This document shows positions 41,120 through 50,125 of a stretch of 64,000 bases of DNA, in pieces. This DNA comes from Novosphingobium profundi (lineage in GTDB: Bacteria > Pseudomonadota > Alphaproteobacteria > Sphingomonadales > Sphingomonadaceae), in the NCBI RefSeq assembly GCF_018491765.1, contig NZ_JABWCU010000014.1, forward strand, positions 1-64,000. Reading direction: 5' to 3'. Numbering within the stretch: position 1 is the first letter of the stretch; the number at the start of each line of letters is the position of its first letter. A model generated the notes under the pieces. That model had not been told where the DNA came from. It was given only the letters and a program-made list of their open reading frames with translations, and did not search any database. A program made the translations under genes and the position numbers.

Positions 41120-42235
41120 TCAGTGCAGCGTCGGGCGGTGCAGGCCGCGCCGTTCGGCCAGGGCCTGCCAGGCGACGCTGATCAGCCAGCCGGCACCGAG
41201 CCCGGCGACGGGCATCGTCGCGGCAAGGGGTGAGGCGATGCCGGCGAAGAGCAGCGCCCAGATCGGCGGGCACAGCGCGAGCCCGTAGGGAACGAGCCAC
41301 CAGCCCGCCCAGCGCTGTCCGTCGCGCAGCCGCCGCACCACCATGACGACCAGCGCGAGCGCCAGCAGCGCAAGCAGCCCTGCGTTCCAGCCTTGTGCGA
41401 CGCGCTCGAGCAGCGAGACCGGCGCGCGAGGGCTGCCGGTTTCCAGCCACAGCAGGCGCAGGCGCGACAGTGCACCCGGCAGCGAGCCGGCCGGATCGAG
41501 CGCGAACGGGGTGGGCGACGCGCGCAGCAGGTTCCACGCGCCCAGCGGCAGTGCGGCAAGCGTGAACACCAGCGCCAGCTCGCCCGGCAGGCGGAGCCGG
41601 TCCTTTCCGCGCAAGGGGCGGCGCAGGGCATCGATCGCGAAGAGCAGGGGCACCAGCAGCAATGTCATCGGCGCCATGAACGCCGCGAGGCCGAGCAGCA
41701 GTCCGGCGGTCGCGGTGTGGTAGAGCGTGGTGCGGGTGATGAGCGTCCAGCACGCGGCCTGGACCAACAGCGTCGCGAAGGTGTCGGGTAGCGCGAGCGG
41801 GACGGCGAGCAGCGCGCCGGGCAACAACGCGTGGAGCAGGAGGGCAAGTCGGGCACCGGCTTCGTTGCCGTAGATGCGACGGCCGAGCGCCAGCGTCATC
41901 GCGCCGCCGAGCAGCGCGCAGGCGAGATTGAACAGCCCGAGGGTGACCGTCCCACTTCCGAAACGGCCGTAGACGAGCGCGAGGACGAGCTGCCAGCCAG
42001 GCGCCGCGACGTGGCGCAGATCGACCTGGCCGCTGGCGACGAGCTGCGCCTCGAGGTCGAACCCGAGCGCGGAATTGACCCACCCGGGCGGGCTGTCGAG
42101 CAGCAGCATCGCGACGCGCAAGGCCAGGAACAGGGCCCAGATCGCCAGCAGCACCGAGCGGCTCTGCGCGAAGGCCTCGAGCCGCAGCGCCAGGCGCGAG
42201 GGGGGCACGGGAAATCGCAGGATGTCGGCGCTCAC
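41120..42235 (-). CDS. Multi-pass membrane glycosyltransferase-like protein
   Basis: A 371-residue protein with about 9-10 membrane helices, alanine/leucine rich. It has the general topology of lipid-linked (PMT/GT-39-like) glycosyltransferases, with HVAAPGWQLVLALVYGRFG and FDLEAQLV near the N-terminus in place of a clear catalytic aspartate pair. The GTG at 42235 follows AAAAGGAGG, a far better start than the upstream ATG at 42310. Function is a topology-based guess. Confidence 0.72.
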   Translation of the reverse strand: MSADILRFPVPPSRLALRLEAFAQSRSVLLAIWALFLALRVAMLLLDSPPGWVNSALGFDLEAQLVASGQVDLRHVAAPGWQLVLALVYGRFGSGTVTLGLFNLACALLGGAMTLALGRRIYGNEAGARLALLLHALLPGALLAVPLALPDTFATLLVQAACWTLITRTTLYHTATAGLLLGLAAFMAPMTLLLVPLLFAIDALRRPLRGKDRLRLPGELALVFTLAALPLGAWNLLRASPTPFALDPAGSLPGALSRLRLLWLETGSPRAPVSLLERVAQGWNAGLLALLALALVVMVVRRLRDGQRWAGWWLVPYGLALCPPIWALLFAGIASPLAATMPVAGLGAGWLISVAWQALAERRGLHRPTLH

Positions 42236-42432
42236 GTCGCCTCCTTTTCGGATCGCGCAGGAGAAGATAAAGTCGCGCGCAGCGGTGCGCAGGCGCGCCG
42301 CGATTGTCAAATGCGATTTGCACGCATCGCGATGCGATCAGCCGGTTGGTGCCTCCCCTCCTGCGCGCGTTCGGGAGGGAAGCCGCACGGGCCGCCTTGC
42401 CCTTCGCGCCTCCAGCCCCCACCTTGCGCGCC

Positions 42433-43185
42433 ATGACCGAACTTCGCTTCCACGAAATGGCCGATGGCCGCCGCATCGCCCACCGCTTCGCGCCCGGACA
42501 GGGCCCCACGCTGGTCTTCCTGCCCGGCTACATGTCCGACATGTCGGGCAGCAAGGCGCAGGCGCTGTTCGAGATGGCCGTCCATACCGGGCGCGCCTGC
42601 CTGCTGCTCGACTATTCGGGTTGCGGGCAGAGTTCGGGCGATTTCGCGGATGGCACGCTTTCGCGCTGGCGCGACGAGGTGGTGGCGCTGATCGAGGCCG
42701 CCGCACTCGACAAGGTGCTGCTGATCGGCTCGTCGATGGGCGGCTGGCTGATGCTGATGGTGGCCGATGCGTTGCCCGACAAGGTCCACTCGATGATCGG
42801 CATCGCCGCCGCGCCCGACTTCACCGACTGGGGCATTGCCCAGATGGACAAGGGCCTGCTCGCCGACGGCGAGACGATCTACGAAGACAATCCCTACGGT
42901 CCCGAGCCCACGCCCACCCATCCCGGGTTCTGGGCCGATGGCCAGGCCAACCTCCAGCTCGAGGCGCCGATCGAATTCCACGGTCCGGTGCGCCTGCTCC
43001 AGGGCCAGCGCGACGAAGAGGTGCCTTACGACACCGCGCTGCGTCTGTGCGAGATGCTGCGTTCAGACGACGTGCAGGTGACCTTCATCAAGGACGGCGA
43101 CCATCGCCTCTCGCGCGAGACCGACCTTGCCGTGCTGATGCGCACCGTGGCCGACCTGCTGCTCGCGCGCGACGGCGAAGGCTGA
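42433..43185 (+). CDS. Alpha/beta hydrolase
   Basis: A 250-residue hydrolase with nucleophile motif GSSMGG (Ser in LIGSSMGGWL), oxyanion region FLPGYMSDMSGSKA, aspartate in LQGQRDEEVPY and histidine in DGDHRLSR. The cap-less short form resembles ABHD10-like thioesterases. ATG 42433 is chosen as it begins at the family start; the upstream open frame is non-family sequence. It is 247 bases from the divergent glycosyltransferase gene. Confidence 0.87.
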   Translation: MTELRFHEMADGRRIAHRFAPGQGPTLVFLPGYMSDMSGSKAQALFEMAVHTGRACLLLDYSGCGQSSGDFADGTLSRWRDEVVALIEAAALDKVLLIGSSMGGWLMLMVADALPDKVHSMIGIAAAPDFTDWGIAQMDKGLLADGETIYEDNPYGPEPTPTHPGFWADGQANLQLEAPIEFHGPVRLLQGQRDEEVPYDTALRLCEMLRSDDVQVTFIKDGDHRLSRETDLAVLMRTVADLLLARDGEG

Positions 43186-43218
43186 CCGGCCCAGCGGCCC
43201 TTCCGGAGACTGTCCCAG

Positions 43219-44115
43219 ATGCCTTTCCCGCTCGTGTTCCTGCCGCTCGTCGCCCAGCTCGACGGCACCATCGGTTCCGCCAATCCCTCCTCGCTGCCGA
43301 TCGAGATCATCGAGAAGAAAGAGAACGAGGCGCGCAAGCGGGCGCAGGAGGAAGGGCAGGGCTATGCCCAGCCCATGGCGCCCATCAACCGCAAGGGCTG
43401 CATGGACCTCGTCCAGGACGATCCGCAAGGTTCGGCCGATGCCGCGCGCGACGCGCTGCAGCAGGCGATGGGGCGTGAGCGCGTGCGCGCGGGGCTGTGC
43501 CTGGGCGCCGCGTTGACCCAGCTCGAGCAGTTCGACGAGGCGCGCGAGGCCTTCGTCGGCGCGCGCGACGCGGCCGATCCCGAGGACCACGTCAGCCGCG
43601 CCCGGCTGGGCGATATGGCGGCCAACGCCGAATTGGCGCAGGGCAACGGTGCCAAGGCGCTGCTCCTGCTCGCCCCCGCGCTGACCGATGCCGGTGCGAG
43701 CGGCGACAAGAGCCTCGTCGCCGAAGTCCAGATCGACCGCGCACGGGGCCTGGTGGCGGTCGACCAGCCCGAGGAAGCCGCCACCGCACTCGTCGCCGCG
43801 CGCGAGGCCGACCCCGCGAACGCGCAGGCCTGGCTGCTCTCGGCCACGCTCTCGCGCCGCCAGAACCAGCTCGTTGCGGCCTCCTCGCAGATCCAGCAGG
43901 CCGCCAGGCTGGCGCCGCAGGACCCCGCGATCGGGCTCGAGGCGGGCGTGATCGCGATGCTTTCGAAGGACGAGGCCTCCGCACGGCGCAGCTGGCAGTC
44001 GGTGGTCGACGTCGCTCCTTCCAGCCCCGAGGCGGCGACCGCCAAGGACTATCTTGCCGAGACCGCGCCCGCGACGCCGGCCACGAGCGCTTCGGCGACC
44101 AAGCCGCAGGGCTGA
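43219..44115 (+). CDS. Tetratricopeptide-repeat protein
   Basis: A 298-residue protein with an N-terminal hydrophobic segment (MPFPLVFLPLVAQL, a possible uncleaved signal), a charged segment and about five TPR-like repeats from residue 60 to 280 (for example AALTQLEQFDEAREAFVGARDAADP and AREADPANAQAWLLSATLSRRQNQ). A C-terminal alanine/threonine tail follows. Its role is probably protein-protein scaffolding. It is 33 bases after the hydrolase gene. Confidence 0.8.
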   Translation: MPFPLVFLPLVAQLDGTIGSANPSSLPIEIIEKKENEARKRAQEEGQGYAQPMAPINRKGCMDLVQDDPQGSADAARDALQQAMGRERVRAGLCLGAALTQLEQFDEAREAFVGARDAADPEDHVSRARLGDMAANAELAQGNGAKALLLLAPALTDAGASGDKSLVAEVQIDRARGLVAVDQPEEAATALVAAREADPANAQAWLLSATLSRRQNQLVAASSQIQQAARLAPQDPAIGLEAGVIAMLSKDEASARRSWQSVVDVAPSSPEAATAKDYLAETAPATPATSASATKPQG

Positions 44116-44152
44116 TTTCACCACCCCACCTCCTGACGACAGGGACATTCCC

Positions 44153-45136
44153 ATGGTACCGCTTTCCGTTCTCGACCTCGTCACCGTCCGCGAAGGCGAC
44201 ACCATCGCCCGCTCGCTGGAGATCAGCGTGGAGACGGCGCAAGTGGCCGAACGCTGCGGTTTCAAGCGCTACTGGGTGGCCGAGCACCACGGCATGGCGG
44301 GGATCGCGGGGGGCGCGACCTCGGTCGTGCTCGCGCATATCGGCAACGCCACCTCGACCATTCGCATCGGCGCGGGCGGGATCATGCTGCCCAACCACAC
44401 GCCTTACGTGATTGCCGAGCAGTTCGGCACGCTGGCCGCGCTGTTCCCCGGCCGCGTCGACCTTGGCCTGGGCCGGGCGGCGGGCGCTGACGGGCGGCTC
44501 GCCAACGCGCTGCGCAAGGACATCGTAGGCGCCTCGGAGCGCTTCCCGCAGGATGTCGTCGAACTGCGCGCGCGCTTTGCGGGCCAGGCCGTCGGCGGGG
44601 TCGAATCGCCGCAGGCGAGCGGCGCCGATCTCGAGATGTGGATCCTGGGCTCGAGCCTGTTCGGCGCGCAGCTCGCCGCGATGCTCGGGCTGCCCTATGC
44701 CTTCGCCTCGCACTTCGCACCCGGCCAGCTCGACGAGGCCGCGCGCATCTACCGCGAGCGTTTCGAGCCCTCCGAATTCCTCGCCGCGCCCCATTTCATG
44801 GCCGGCATCAACGTGCTCGCCGCCGAGACCGAGGAAGAAGCCTGGTTCCAGGCATCCTCGGCCGACCAGAGCTTCGTCGCGCTGCGCACCGGCAATCCCG
44901 GCCGCCTGCTGCCCCCGGTGCGTGACTACCGCGCGCAGATCCCGGCCCCGGCGCGCGCGATGCTCGAGCAGGTGCGCGCGGTGAATGCGATCGGTACGCC
45001 CGAACAGGTGCGCGAGGGGATCGAGGCGCTCGCCCTGCGTACCGGCGCCGATGAACTCATCATCAGCTGCTCGACGTACGATCCGGCCGCGCAGATGCGT
45101 TCGCTCGAACTCGTGGCAGAGGCCCTGGCACGCTGA
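44153..45136 (+). CDS. LLM-class flavin-dependent monooxygenase (luciferase-like)
   Basis: A 327-residue TIM-barrel flavoprotein of the bacterial luciferase superfamily: KRYWVAEHHGMAG at the family's WxxEHH motif, then GGIMLPNHTPYVIAEQFGTLAALFPGRVDLGLGRA. It uses reduced FMN to oxidise an unknown substrate. ATG 44153 is the family start, MVPLSVLDLV. It is 37 bases after the TPR gene. Confidence 0.92.
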   Translation: MVPLSVLDLVTVREGDTIARSLEISVETAQVAERCGFKRYWVAEHHGMAGIAGGATSVVLAHIGNATSTIRIGAGGIMLPNHTPYVIAEQFGTLAALFPGRVDLGLGRAAGADGRLANALRKDIVGASERFPQDVVELRARFAGQAVGGVESPQASGADLEMWILGSSLFGAQLAAMLGLPYAFASHFAPGQLDEAARIYRERFEPSEFLAAPHFMAGINVLAAETEEEAWFQASSADQSFVALRTGNPGRLLPPVRDYRAQIPAPARAMLEQVRAVNAIGTPEQVREGIEALALRTGADELIISCSTYDPAAQMRSLELVAEALAR

Positions 45137-45236
45137 TCGGGCCCGCCGGGCGCTCGCAAATCGCCGGGGCGGGACAATCCGCATTGCGACGAGCCGAGCT
45201 AGCCTGCATAGAGGCGCTCGCTGACAGGGAGAGTGC

Positions 45237-46463
45237 ATGAACCAGTCTGATGTCGTCATAGTCGGTGCCGGCCATGGTGGTGCGCAGTGCGCCATCGCGC
45301 TGCGCCAGAACGGTTTCGAAGGCACGATCACGGTGATCGGCCGCGAACCGGAATACCCCTACGAGCGCCCGCCGCTCTCAAAGGAATATTTCGCGCGCGA
45401 GAAGACTTTCGACCGTCTCTACATCCGCCCGCCCACGTTCTGGGCCGAGAAGGGCGTGACCTTCCGGCTCGGCTGCGAGGTGACCAAGGTCGATCCCGCG
45501 GCCCGTGAACTGACCCTTTCGGACGGCGAGACCTTCGCCTACGGCACGCTCGTCTGGGCCACCGGCGGCGATCCGCGCCGGCTCTCGTGCCAGGGCGCGG
45601 ACCTTGCCGGGGTCCATGCCGTACGCACCCGTCAGGACTGCGATACGCTGATGGCCGAAGTCGATGCGGGTGTGCGCAAGGTGGTCGTCATCGGCGGGGG
45701 CTACATCGGGCTCGAGGCGGCGGCGGTGCTGTCCAAGCTCGGTCTCGAGGTGACCCTGCTTGAAGCGCTGCCCCGCGTGCTCGCGCGTGTGGCTGGCGAG
45801 GAGCTATCCGAGTTCTACCAGGCCGAGCACCGCGCCCATGGGGTGGACTTGCGCACCGGCGTCGCGGTCGATTGCCTCGAGGGCGACGGCGCCAAGGTGA
45901 CCGGCGTCCGGCTCGCCGACGGCACGGTGCTGGCGGCCGAGGCGGTGATCGTGGGGATCGGCATCGTGCCCGCGATCGGACCGCTCATCGCAGCGGGTGC
46001 GGCGGGGGCCAACGGGGTCGACGTCGACGAGTTCTGCCGCACCTCGCTGCCCGACATCTACGCCATCGGCGACTGCGCGGCCTTCGCCTGCGGCTATGCC
46101 GGGGGCGATGTAATGCGCGTGGAATCGGTGCAGAACGCCAACGACATGGCGACGTGCGTCGCGAAGGCGATCTGCGGCGATGCCCAGCCCTACAAGGCCT
46201 TCCCGTGGTTCTGGTCGAACCAGTACGACCTGAAGTTGCAGACGGCCGGGATCAGCAAGGATTTCGACGCCACGGTGGTGCGCGGCGATCTGGCAAGCCG
46301 CAAGTTCTCGGTGGTCTACCTGCGTTCGGGCAAGGTCGTCGCGCTCGACTGCGTCAACATGATCAAGGACTACGTGCAGGGCCGCAAGCTGGTCGAGGCG
46401 GGAGCCAAAGTCGATCCCATCGCGCTCGCCGATGCGGCAACGCCGCTCAAGGAGCTCGCCTGA
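45237..46463 (+). CDS. FAD-dependent NAD(P)H ferredoxin/rubredoxin reductase
   Basis: A 408-residue pyridine-nucleotide disulfide oxidoreductase-like reductase: FAD motif VIVGAGHGGAQCAIAL at residues 6-21, NAD motif VVIGGGYIGLEAAAVL at about 149-164, and a C-terminal reductase domain (WFWSNQYDLKLQTAGI). It typically feeds electrons to a ferredoxin or rubredoxin of a monooxygenase; no ferredoxin gene is adjacent. A GGGAG ribosome-binding site precedes the ATG. Confidence 0.93.
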   Translation: MNQSDVVIVGAGHGGAQCAIALRQNGFEGTITVIGREPEYPYERPPLSKEYFAREKTFDRLYIRPPTFWAEKGVTFRLGCEVTKVDPAARELTLSDGETFAYGTLVWATGGDPRRLSCQGADLAGVHAVRTRQDCDTLMAEVDAGVRKVVVIGGGYIGLEAAAVLSKLGLEVTLLEALPRVLARVAGEELSEFYQAEHRAHGVDLRTGVAVDCLEGDGAKVTGVRLADGTVLAAEAVIVGIGIVPAIGPLIAAGAAGANGVDVDEFCRTSLPDIYAIGDCAAFACGYAGGDVMRVESVQNANDMATCVAKAICGDAQPYKAFPWFWSNQYDLKLQTAGISKDFDATVVRGDLASRKFSVVYLRSGKVVALDCVNMIKDYVQGRKLVEAGAKVDPIALADAATPLKELA

Positions 46464-46506
46464 CGGTCGACACCGTGGGGTGGACCTGCGCGAAAATGTC
46501 GCTAAA

Positions 46507-46539
46507 GCCCGGCCTTTCGTAATTTTCGAAGGGCCGGGC
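46507..46539. terminator. Strong hairpin without a T-run between two genes
   Basis: GCCCGGCCTTTCG pairs with CGAAGGGCCGGGC (one G-T pair) around loop TAATTTT, 43 bases after the reductase stop. No T-run follows, so it may be a Rho-assisted or processing hairpin rather than a full terminator. Confidence 0.45.
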
Positions 46540-46580
46540 GCGGCGTGTCGCCCACGGCCCGTCAGAGGCGGTGAGCGGAC

Positions 46581-47873
46581 ATGGAAACGGTGCAGGGCCT
46601 AGCGGCCTATCGGCGCAACGCACGGGTGCTGGTGGCCAGCCTCGTGGGCACGGCCGTCGAGTTCTACGATTTCTACATCTACGCAACCGCCACCGCGCTG
46701 GTCTTCGGCCCGCTGTTCTTTCCCGCCGAATCCGCCTCGGCGCAGCAGCTCGCGGCCTATGCCAGCTTTGCCATCGCCTTCCTCGCGCGGCCGATCGGGG
46801 CCACATTCTTCGGCCATTTCGGCGACAGGGTGGGGCGCAAGTCGACGCTGGTCGCCTCGCTCATGCTGATGGGCGGGGCGACCGTCGCGATCGGCTTCCT
46901 GCCGACCTACCAGAGCGTGGGCTGGCTCGCTCCGCTGCTGCTGTGCGTGCTGCGCTTCGGGCAGGGCCTTGGCCTTGGCGGCGAATGGGGCGGTGCGGCG
47001 CTGCTCGCGGTGGAGAGCGCGCCGCCCGGCTGGCGCGCGCGCTTCGGGATGTTCCCGCAGCTCGGCGCCCCGCTCGGGTTCCTTGCCGCCAACGGCCTGT
47101 TCCTGATCCTGACCACGTGCCTCAGCGAGGCGCAGTTTGCGGCCTGGGGTTGGCGCCTGCCGTTCCTCTTGAGCTCGGTGCTGGTGGGCCTTGGCCTGTG
47201 GATCCGCTTCCGCCTTGCCGATAGCCACGCGCTCGATGCCAGCGCGCACGCCGCCGTTCCCAAGGCGATCCCGGTCCTCGAACTGTTCAAGGGCCATTTG
47301 CGCCAGACCGTCGCGGGGACCTTCGCGGTCGTCGCCTGCTTTGCGATCTACTACCTCACCACCGCCTTCGCGCTCGGGTATGGCACCAGCCAGCTCGGCT
47401 ATGATCGCCAGGCGTTCCTTGGCGTCCAGCTCTTCGCGATCCTGTTCATGGCGGCGGGCATCGTCGTTGCGGGTTACGCTGCCGACCGCTGGTCGAGCCG
47501 GGCGGTGCTGGTCCTGGGCAGCGTGCTGGCGATCGGCGTCGGTTTCGTGATGGGGCCGATGCTGGGCGCGGGCTCGCTTGGCGTGATCGCGCTGTTTCTC
47601 GTGCTCGGCCTGTTCACGATGGGGCTCGTCTATGGGCCGCTTGCCGCGCTGCTGCCCCAGCTTTTCCCGGCGCGCGTGCGCTACACCGGCTCCTCGATCG
47701 CGTTCAACGTGGGCGGCATCCTGGGCGGCGGCTTCGCGCCCGCGCTGGCGCAGGGACTGGTCGACAAGGGGGGGCTGATCTACGTCGGCTTCTATATCTC
47801 GGGCGCGGCGGTGCTGACGCTTCTGGGTCTTCTCACCGTTCCGCGCAACACCGAGCGCGATTTCGTGGTCTAG
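46581..47873 (+). CDS. MHS-family major facilitator transporter
   Basis: A 430-residue transporter with 12 helices. The opening VGTAVEFYDFYIYATATALVFGPLFFP is the metabolite:H+ symporter signature (also in proline/betaine and shikimate carriers), and a loop-2 motif GHFGDRVGRKSTL follows. The substrate is unknown, probably an organic acid or osmolyte. The stop codon TAG (47871-47873) overlaps the first bases of a dispersed repeat. Confidence 0.88.
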   Translation: METVQGLAAYRRNARVLVASLVGTAVEFYDFYIYATATALVFGPLFFPAESASAQQLAAYASFAIAFLARPIGATFFGHFGDRVGRKSTLVASLMLMGGATVAIGFLPTYQSVGWLAPLLLCVLRFGQGLGLGGEWGGAALLAVESAPPGWRARFGMFPQLGAPLGFLAANGLFLILTTCLSEAQFAAWGWRLPFLLSSVLVGLGLWIRFRLADSHALDASAHAAVPKAIPVLELFKGHLRQTVAGTFAVVACFAIYYLTTAFALGYGTSQLGYDRQAFLGVQLFAILFMAAGIVVAGYAADRWSSRAVLVLGSVLAIGVGFVMGPMLGAGSLGVIALFLVLGLFTMGLVYGPLAALLPQLFPARVRYTGSSIAFNVGGILGGGFAPALAQGLVDKGGLIYVGFYISGAAVLTLLGLLTVPRNTERDFVV

Positions 47874-47976
47874 AGCGGCTTTCGATCAGACTGCATCGGA
47901 TCGGCCGCTCTGGACTCTTGTTTGGACGCATTTTCCGAACCGTCAGGTCATTCCGCCTGACTGGGAAATGCTCTGG
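47872..47976. repeat. Dispersed intergenic palindromic repeat of sphingomonad type
   Basis: A stretch of about 105 bases with two internal hairpins: AGAGCGGC (47872-47879) pairing with GCCGCTCT (47904-47911), enclosing CGATC/GATCG, and GTCAGG (47942-47947) with CCTGAC (47956-47961). Its ends AGAGC and GCTCT are inverted. From memory it resembles repeats found many times in Novosphingobium and related genomes; copy number could not be checked. Confidence 0.6.
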
Positions 47977-48106
47977 TTTTGCATTGATTATTGTTTGATA
48001 TAATTACTTCAAAACTCTTGATCGGGAGTTATTTTCTGACATCAATTTAAATAACGGTGGCGTAATATTGTATTTTGACGCTGCCGGAGCATGTCGGGAG
48101 AGAACT

Positions 48107-48931
48107 ATGCGCAAGGTATTGCTGTCAAAACTGGCTTCCGCAGCAAATCTACTGAGCGGGAACGAATCGTTTCAGAAGATGATATTCAATGCGATCCGTC
48201 TCGACCGCTCGGAGGCCAAGCCCTTCGTGCGTGATCGCGACATGCAGTTCCTCGCCTACTGTCTCGCGCGGCGGGCCCGTTCGAAAGCCCAGATTCTCCA
48301 GGACCTGTGGGTCTGCTTCGAACTGGGCGAGAAGCGCGGTGGCTACTTCGTCGAGTTCGGCGCGACCAACGGGCTCAAGAACAGCAACACCTGGCTGCTC
48401 GAGAACGAGCTGGGCTGGTCGGGCATCCTCGCCGAGCCCAACCCCTTCTGGCACGCGGACCTGGCCGCCAACCGGGGCGCGGCGATCGAGCACCGCTGCG
48501 TCTCGGCGAAGTCGGGCGAGCGGGTCAGCTTCATCACCACCGACGACACCGATCCCGAACTGAGCGCGATCGCGGATTTTTCCGATGGCGACCACTTCGC
48601 CGAGCGACGCGCCCGCGCGGCGCGGATCGAGGTGGAGACGATCTCGCTCGACGACCTGCTCGACCACTACGGTGCGCCCACCGAGATCGACTACATCTCG
48701 ATCGACACCGAAGGCAGCGAAATGGCGATCCTCTCCGCCTACAGCTTCCGCCACCGCTTCCAGCTGATCTCGGTCGAGAGCAATGCGAAGAACGAGGCGC
48801 CGCTCGACGCGCTGCTTACCGCCAAGGGCTATGTCCGCGTGTTCCGGCAGTTCTCGCAGTGGGACGGCTGGTACGTCGCGGCCGAGCGGCTGGAGGGCGC
48901 TGCCCGCGAGGTCGCCGCGCCCGAGGCCTAG
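48107..48931 (+). CDS. FkbM-family methyltransferase
   Basis: A 274-residue SAM-dependent O-methyltransferase-like protein: the region FVEFGATNGLKNSNTWLLENELGWSGILAEPNP is the FkbM motif (FvdiGAndGv..SNtyllEkelgW.GvliEP), and IDYISIDTEGSEMAIL is the second FkbM signature. It often acts in polysaccharide or secondary-metabolite methylation. ATG 48107 follows GGGAG. Upstream of it (47977-48106) lies an AT-rich stretch unlike the surrounding DNA. Confidence 0.9.
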   Translation: MRKVLLSKLASAANLLSGNESFQKMIFNAIRLDRSEAKPFVRDRDMQFLAYCLARRARSKAQILQDLWVCFELGEKRGGYFVEFGATNGLKNSNTWLLENELGWSGILAEPNPFWHADLAANRGAAIEHRCVSAKSGERVSFITTDDTDPELSAIADFSDGDHFAERRARAARIEVETISLDDLLDHYGAPTEIDYISIDTEGSEMAILSAYSFRHRFQLISVESNAKNEAPLDALLTAKGYVRVFRQFSQWDGWYVAAERLEGAAREVAAPEA

Positions 48932-49995
48932 GCGCCCAGGCGCTGCGCGGCCCACTGCGCGGCTTCGGCGACGGCGGGGTCGGGATCGCCGCGCAGCGCC
49001 TCGACCGGGGCGAGGAGCGCGGCCGAACCGCTGTTGCCCGCCGCATAGAGGCAGTTGCGGACGAACCGGTCGCGCCCGATGCGCTTGATCGGCGAGCCCG
49101 AGAACAGCGCGCGAAAGCCCGCATCGTCGAGCGCGAGCAGGTCGGCGAGCTCGGGCGCGGTGAGCTCGGCGCGCGGCAGGAAGGCCTTCATCGTGTGCGC
49201 GGCATCGGCGAACTTGTTCCACGGGCAGACCGCGAGGCAATCGTCGCAGCCGTAGATGCGGTTGCCCAGACCTTCGCGGAATTCCTCAGGGATCGGCCCC
49301 TTGTGCTCGATCGTGAGGTAGCTGATGCAGCGCCGCGCATCGAGTGTGTAGGGCGCGGGAAAGGCGCGGGTCGGGCAGGCGTCCTGGCAGGCGCTGCACG
49401 AGCCGCAGCGGTCGCGCGCGGGGGTGGAGAGCGGGAGGGGAAGCGTGGTGTAGATCTCGCCCAGGAACAGCCACGAGCCGTGCTCGCGGCTGACGAGATT
49501 GGTGTGCTTGCCCTGCCAGCCAAGGCCCGCCGCGGCGCCGAGCGGCTTTTCCATGACCGGGGCGGTGTCGGTGAAGACCTTGACCCCCGCTTCGCCAAGC
49601 CCGCGCCGGGGCGCCTCGGCGACCAGCCAGCGCGCCAGGTGCTTGAGCGCCTTCTTGACCGTGTCGTGGTAATCGGCGCCTTGCGCATAGACCGAGATGC
49701 GCGCGTTTTCGCCAGCATTGGCCAGCGCCAGCGGGTCGTGCGCCGGGGCATAGCTCATGCCCAGCGCAATCACCCGCTCGGCGTCGCTCCAGAGGCCTTG
49801 CGGCGAGCGGCGATGGTGCGCGCGTTCGGCCATCCAGCCCATATCGCCGTGCATCCCGTCTGCGAGCCAGGCCTCCAGACGCGCCGCGCGGGTTTCATCT
49901 TCGCGCGCGTCAGCCACGCCGAAGGCGCAGAAGCCAAGCGAACGCGCTTCCTTTTCAAGGTCTTCCAGAAGCTGGTTTAGGACGGCCTTAACCAA
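48928..49995 (-). CDS. queG: Epoxyqueuosine reductase
   Basis: A 355-residue cobalamin- and iron-sulfur-dependent enzyme that makes the last step to queuosine in tRNA. It holds the 4Fe-4S motifs CGSCSACQDACP and CDDCLAVCPWN, plus the DUF1730 N-terminal domain. TTG 49995 (VKAVLNQLLEDLEKEARSLGF) with GGAG close upstream is chosen; no in-frame ATG gives a family-like N-terminus. Its stop shares CTAG with the fkbM stop. Confidence 0.93.
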   Translation of the reverse strand: MVKAVLNQLLEDLEKEARSLGFCAFGVADAREDETRAARLEAWLADGMHGDMGWMAERAHHRRSPQGLWSDAERVIALGMSYAPAHDPLALANAGENARISVYAQGADYHDTVKKALKHLARWLVAEAPRRGLGEAGVKVFTDTAPVMEKPLGAAAGLGWQGKHTNLVSREHGSWLFLGEIYTTLPLPLSTPARDRCGSCSACQDACPTRAFPAPYTLDARRCISYLTIEHKGPIPEEFREGLGNRIYGCDDCLAVCPWNKFADAAHTMKAFLPRAELTAPELADLLALDDAGFRALFSGSPIKRIGRDRFVRNCLYAAGNSGSAALLAPVEALRGDPDPAVAEAAQWAAQRLGA

Positions 49996-50125
49996 GGGGG
50001 CTCCATGAATGGCCGCAGGGTCACGGCAGATGCACAAGAAGGATGGGGTCGCGATGGATTGTGCAGTAGGAGATTGGCCCGGTGCGGGCAATGCCGCAGC
50101 GCCGCAAGCCTCCGGGGAGCGTCCG

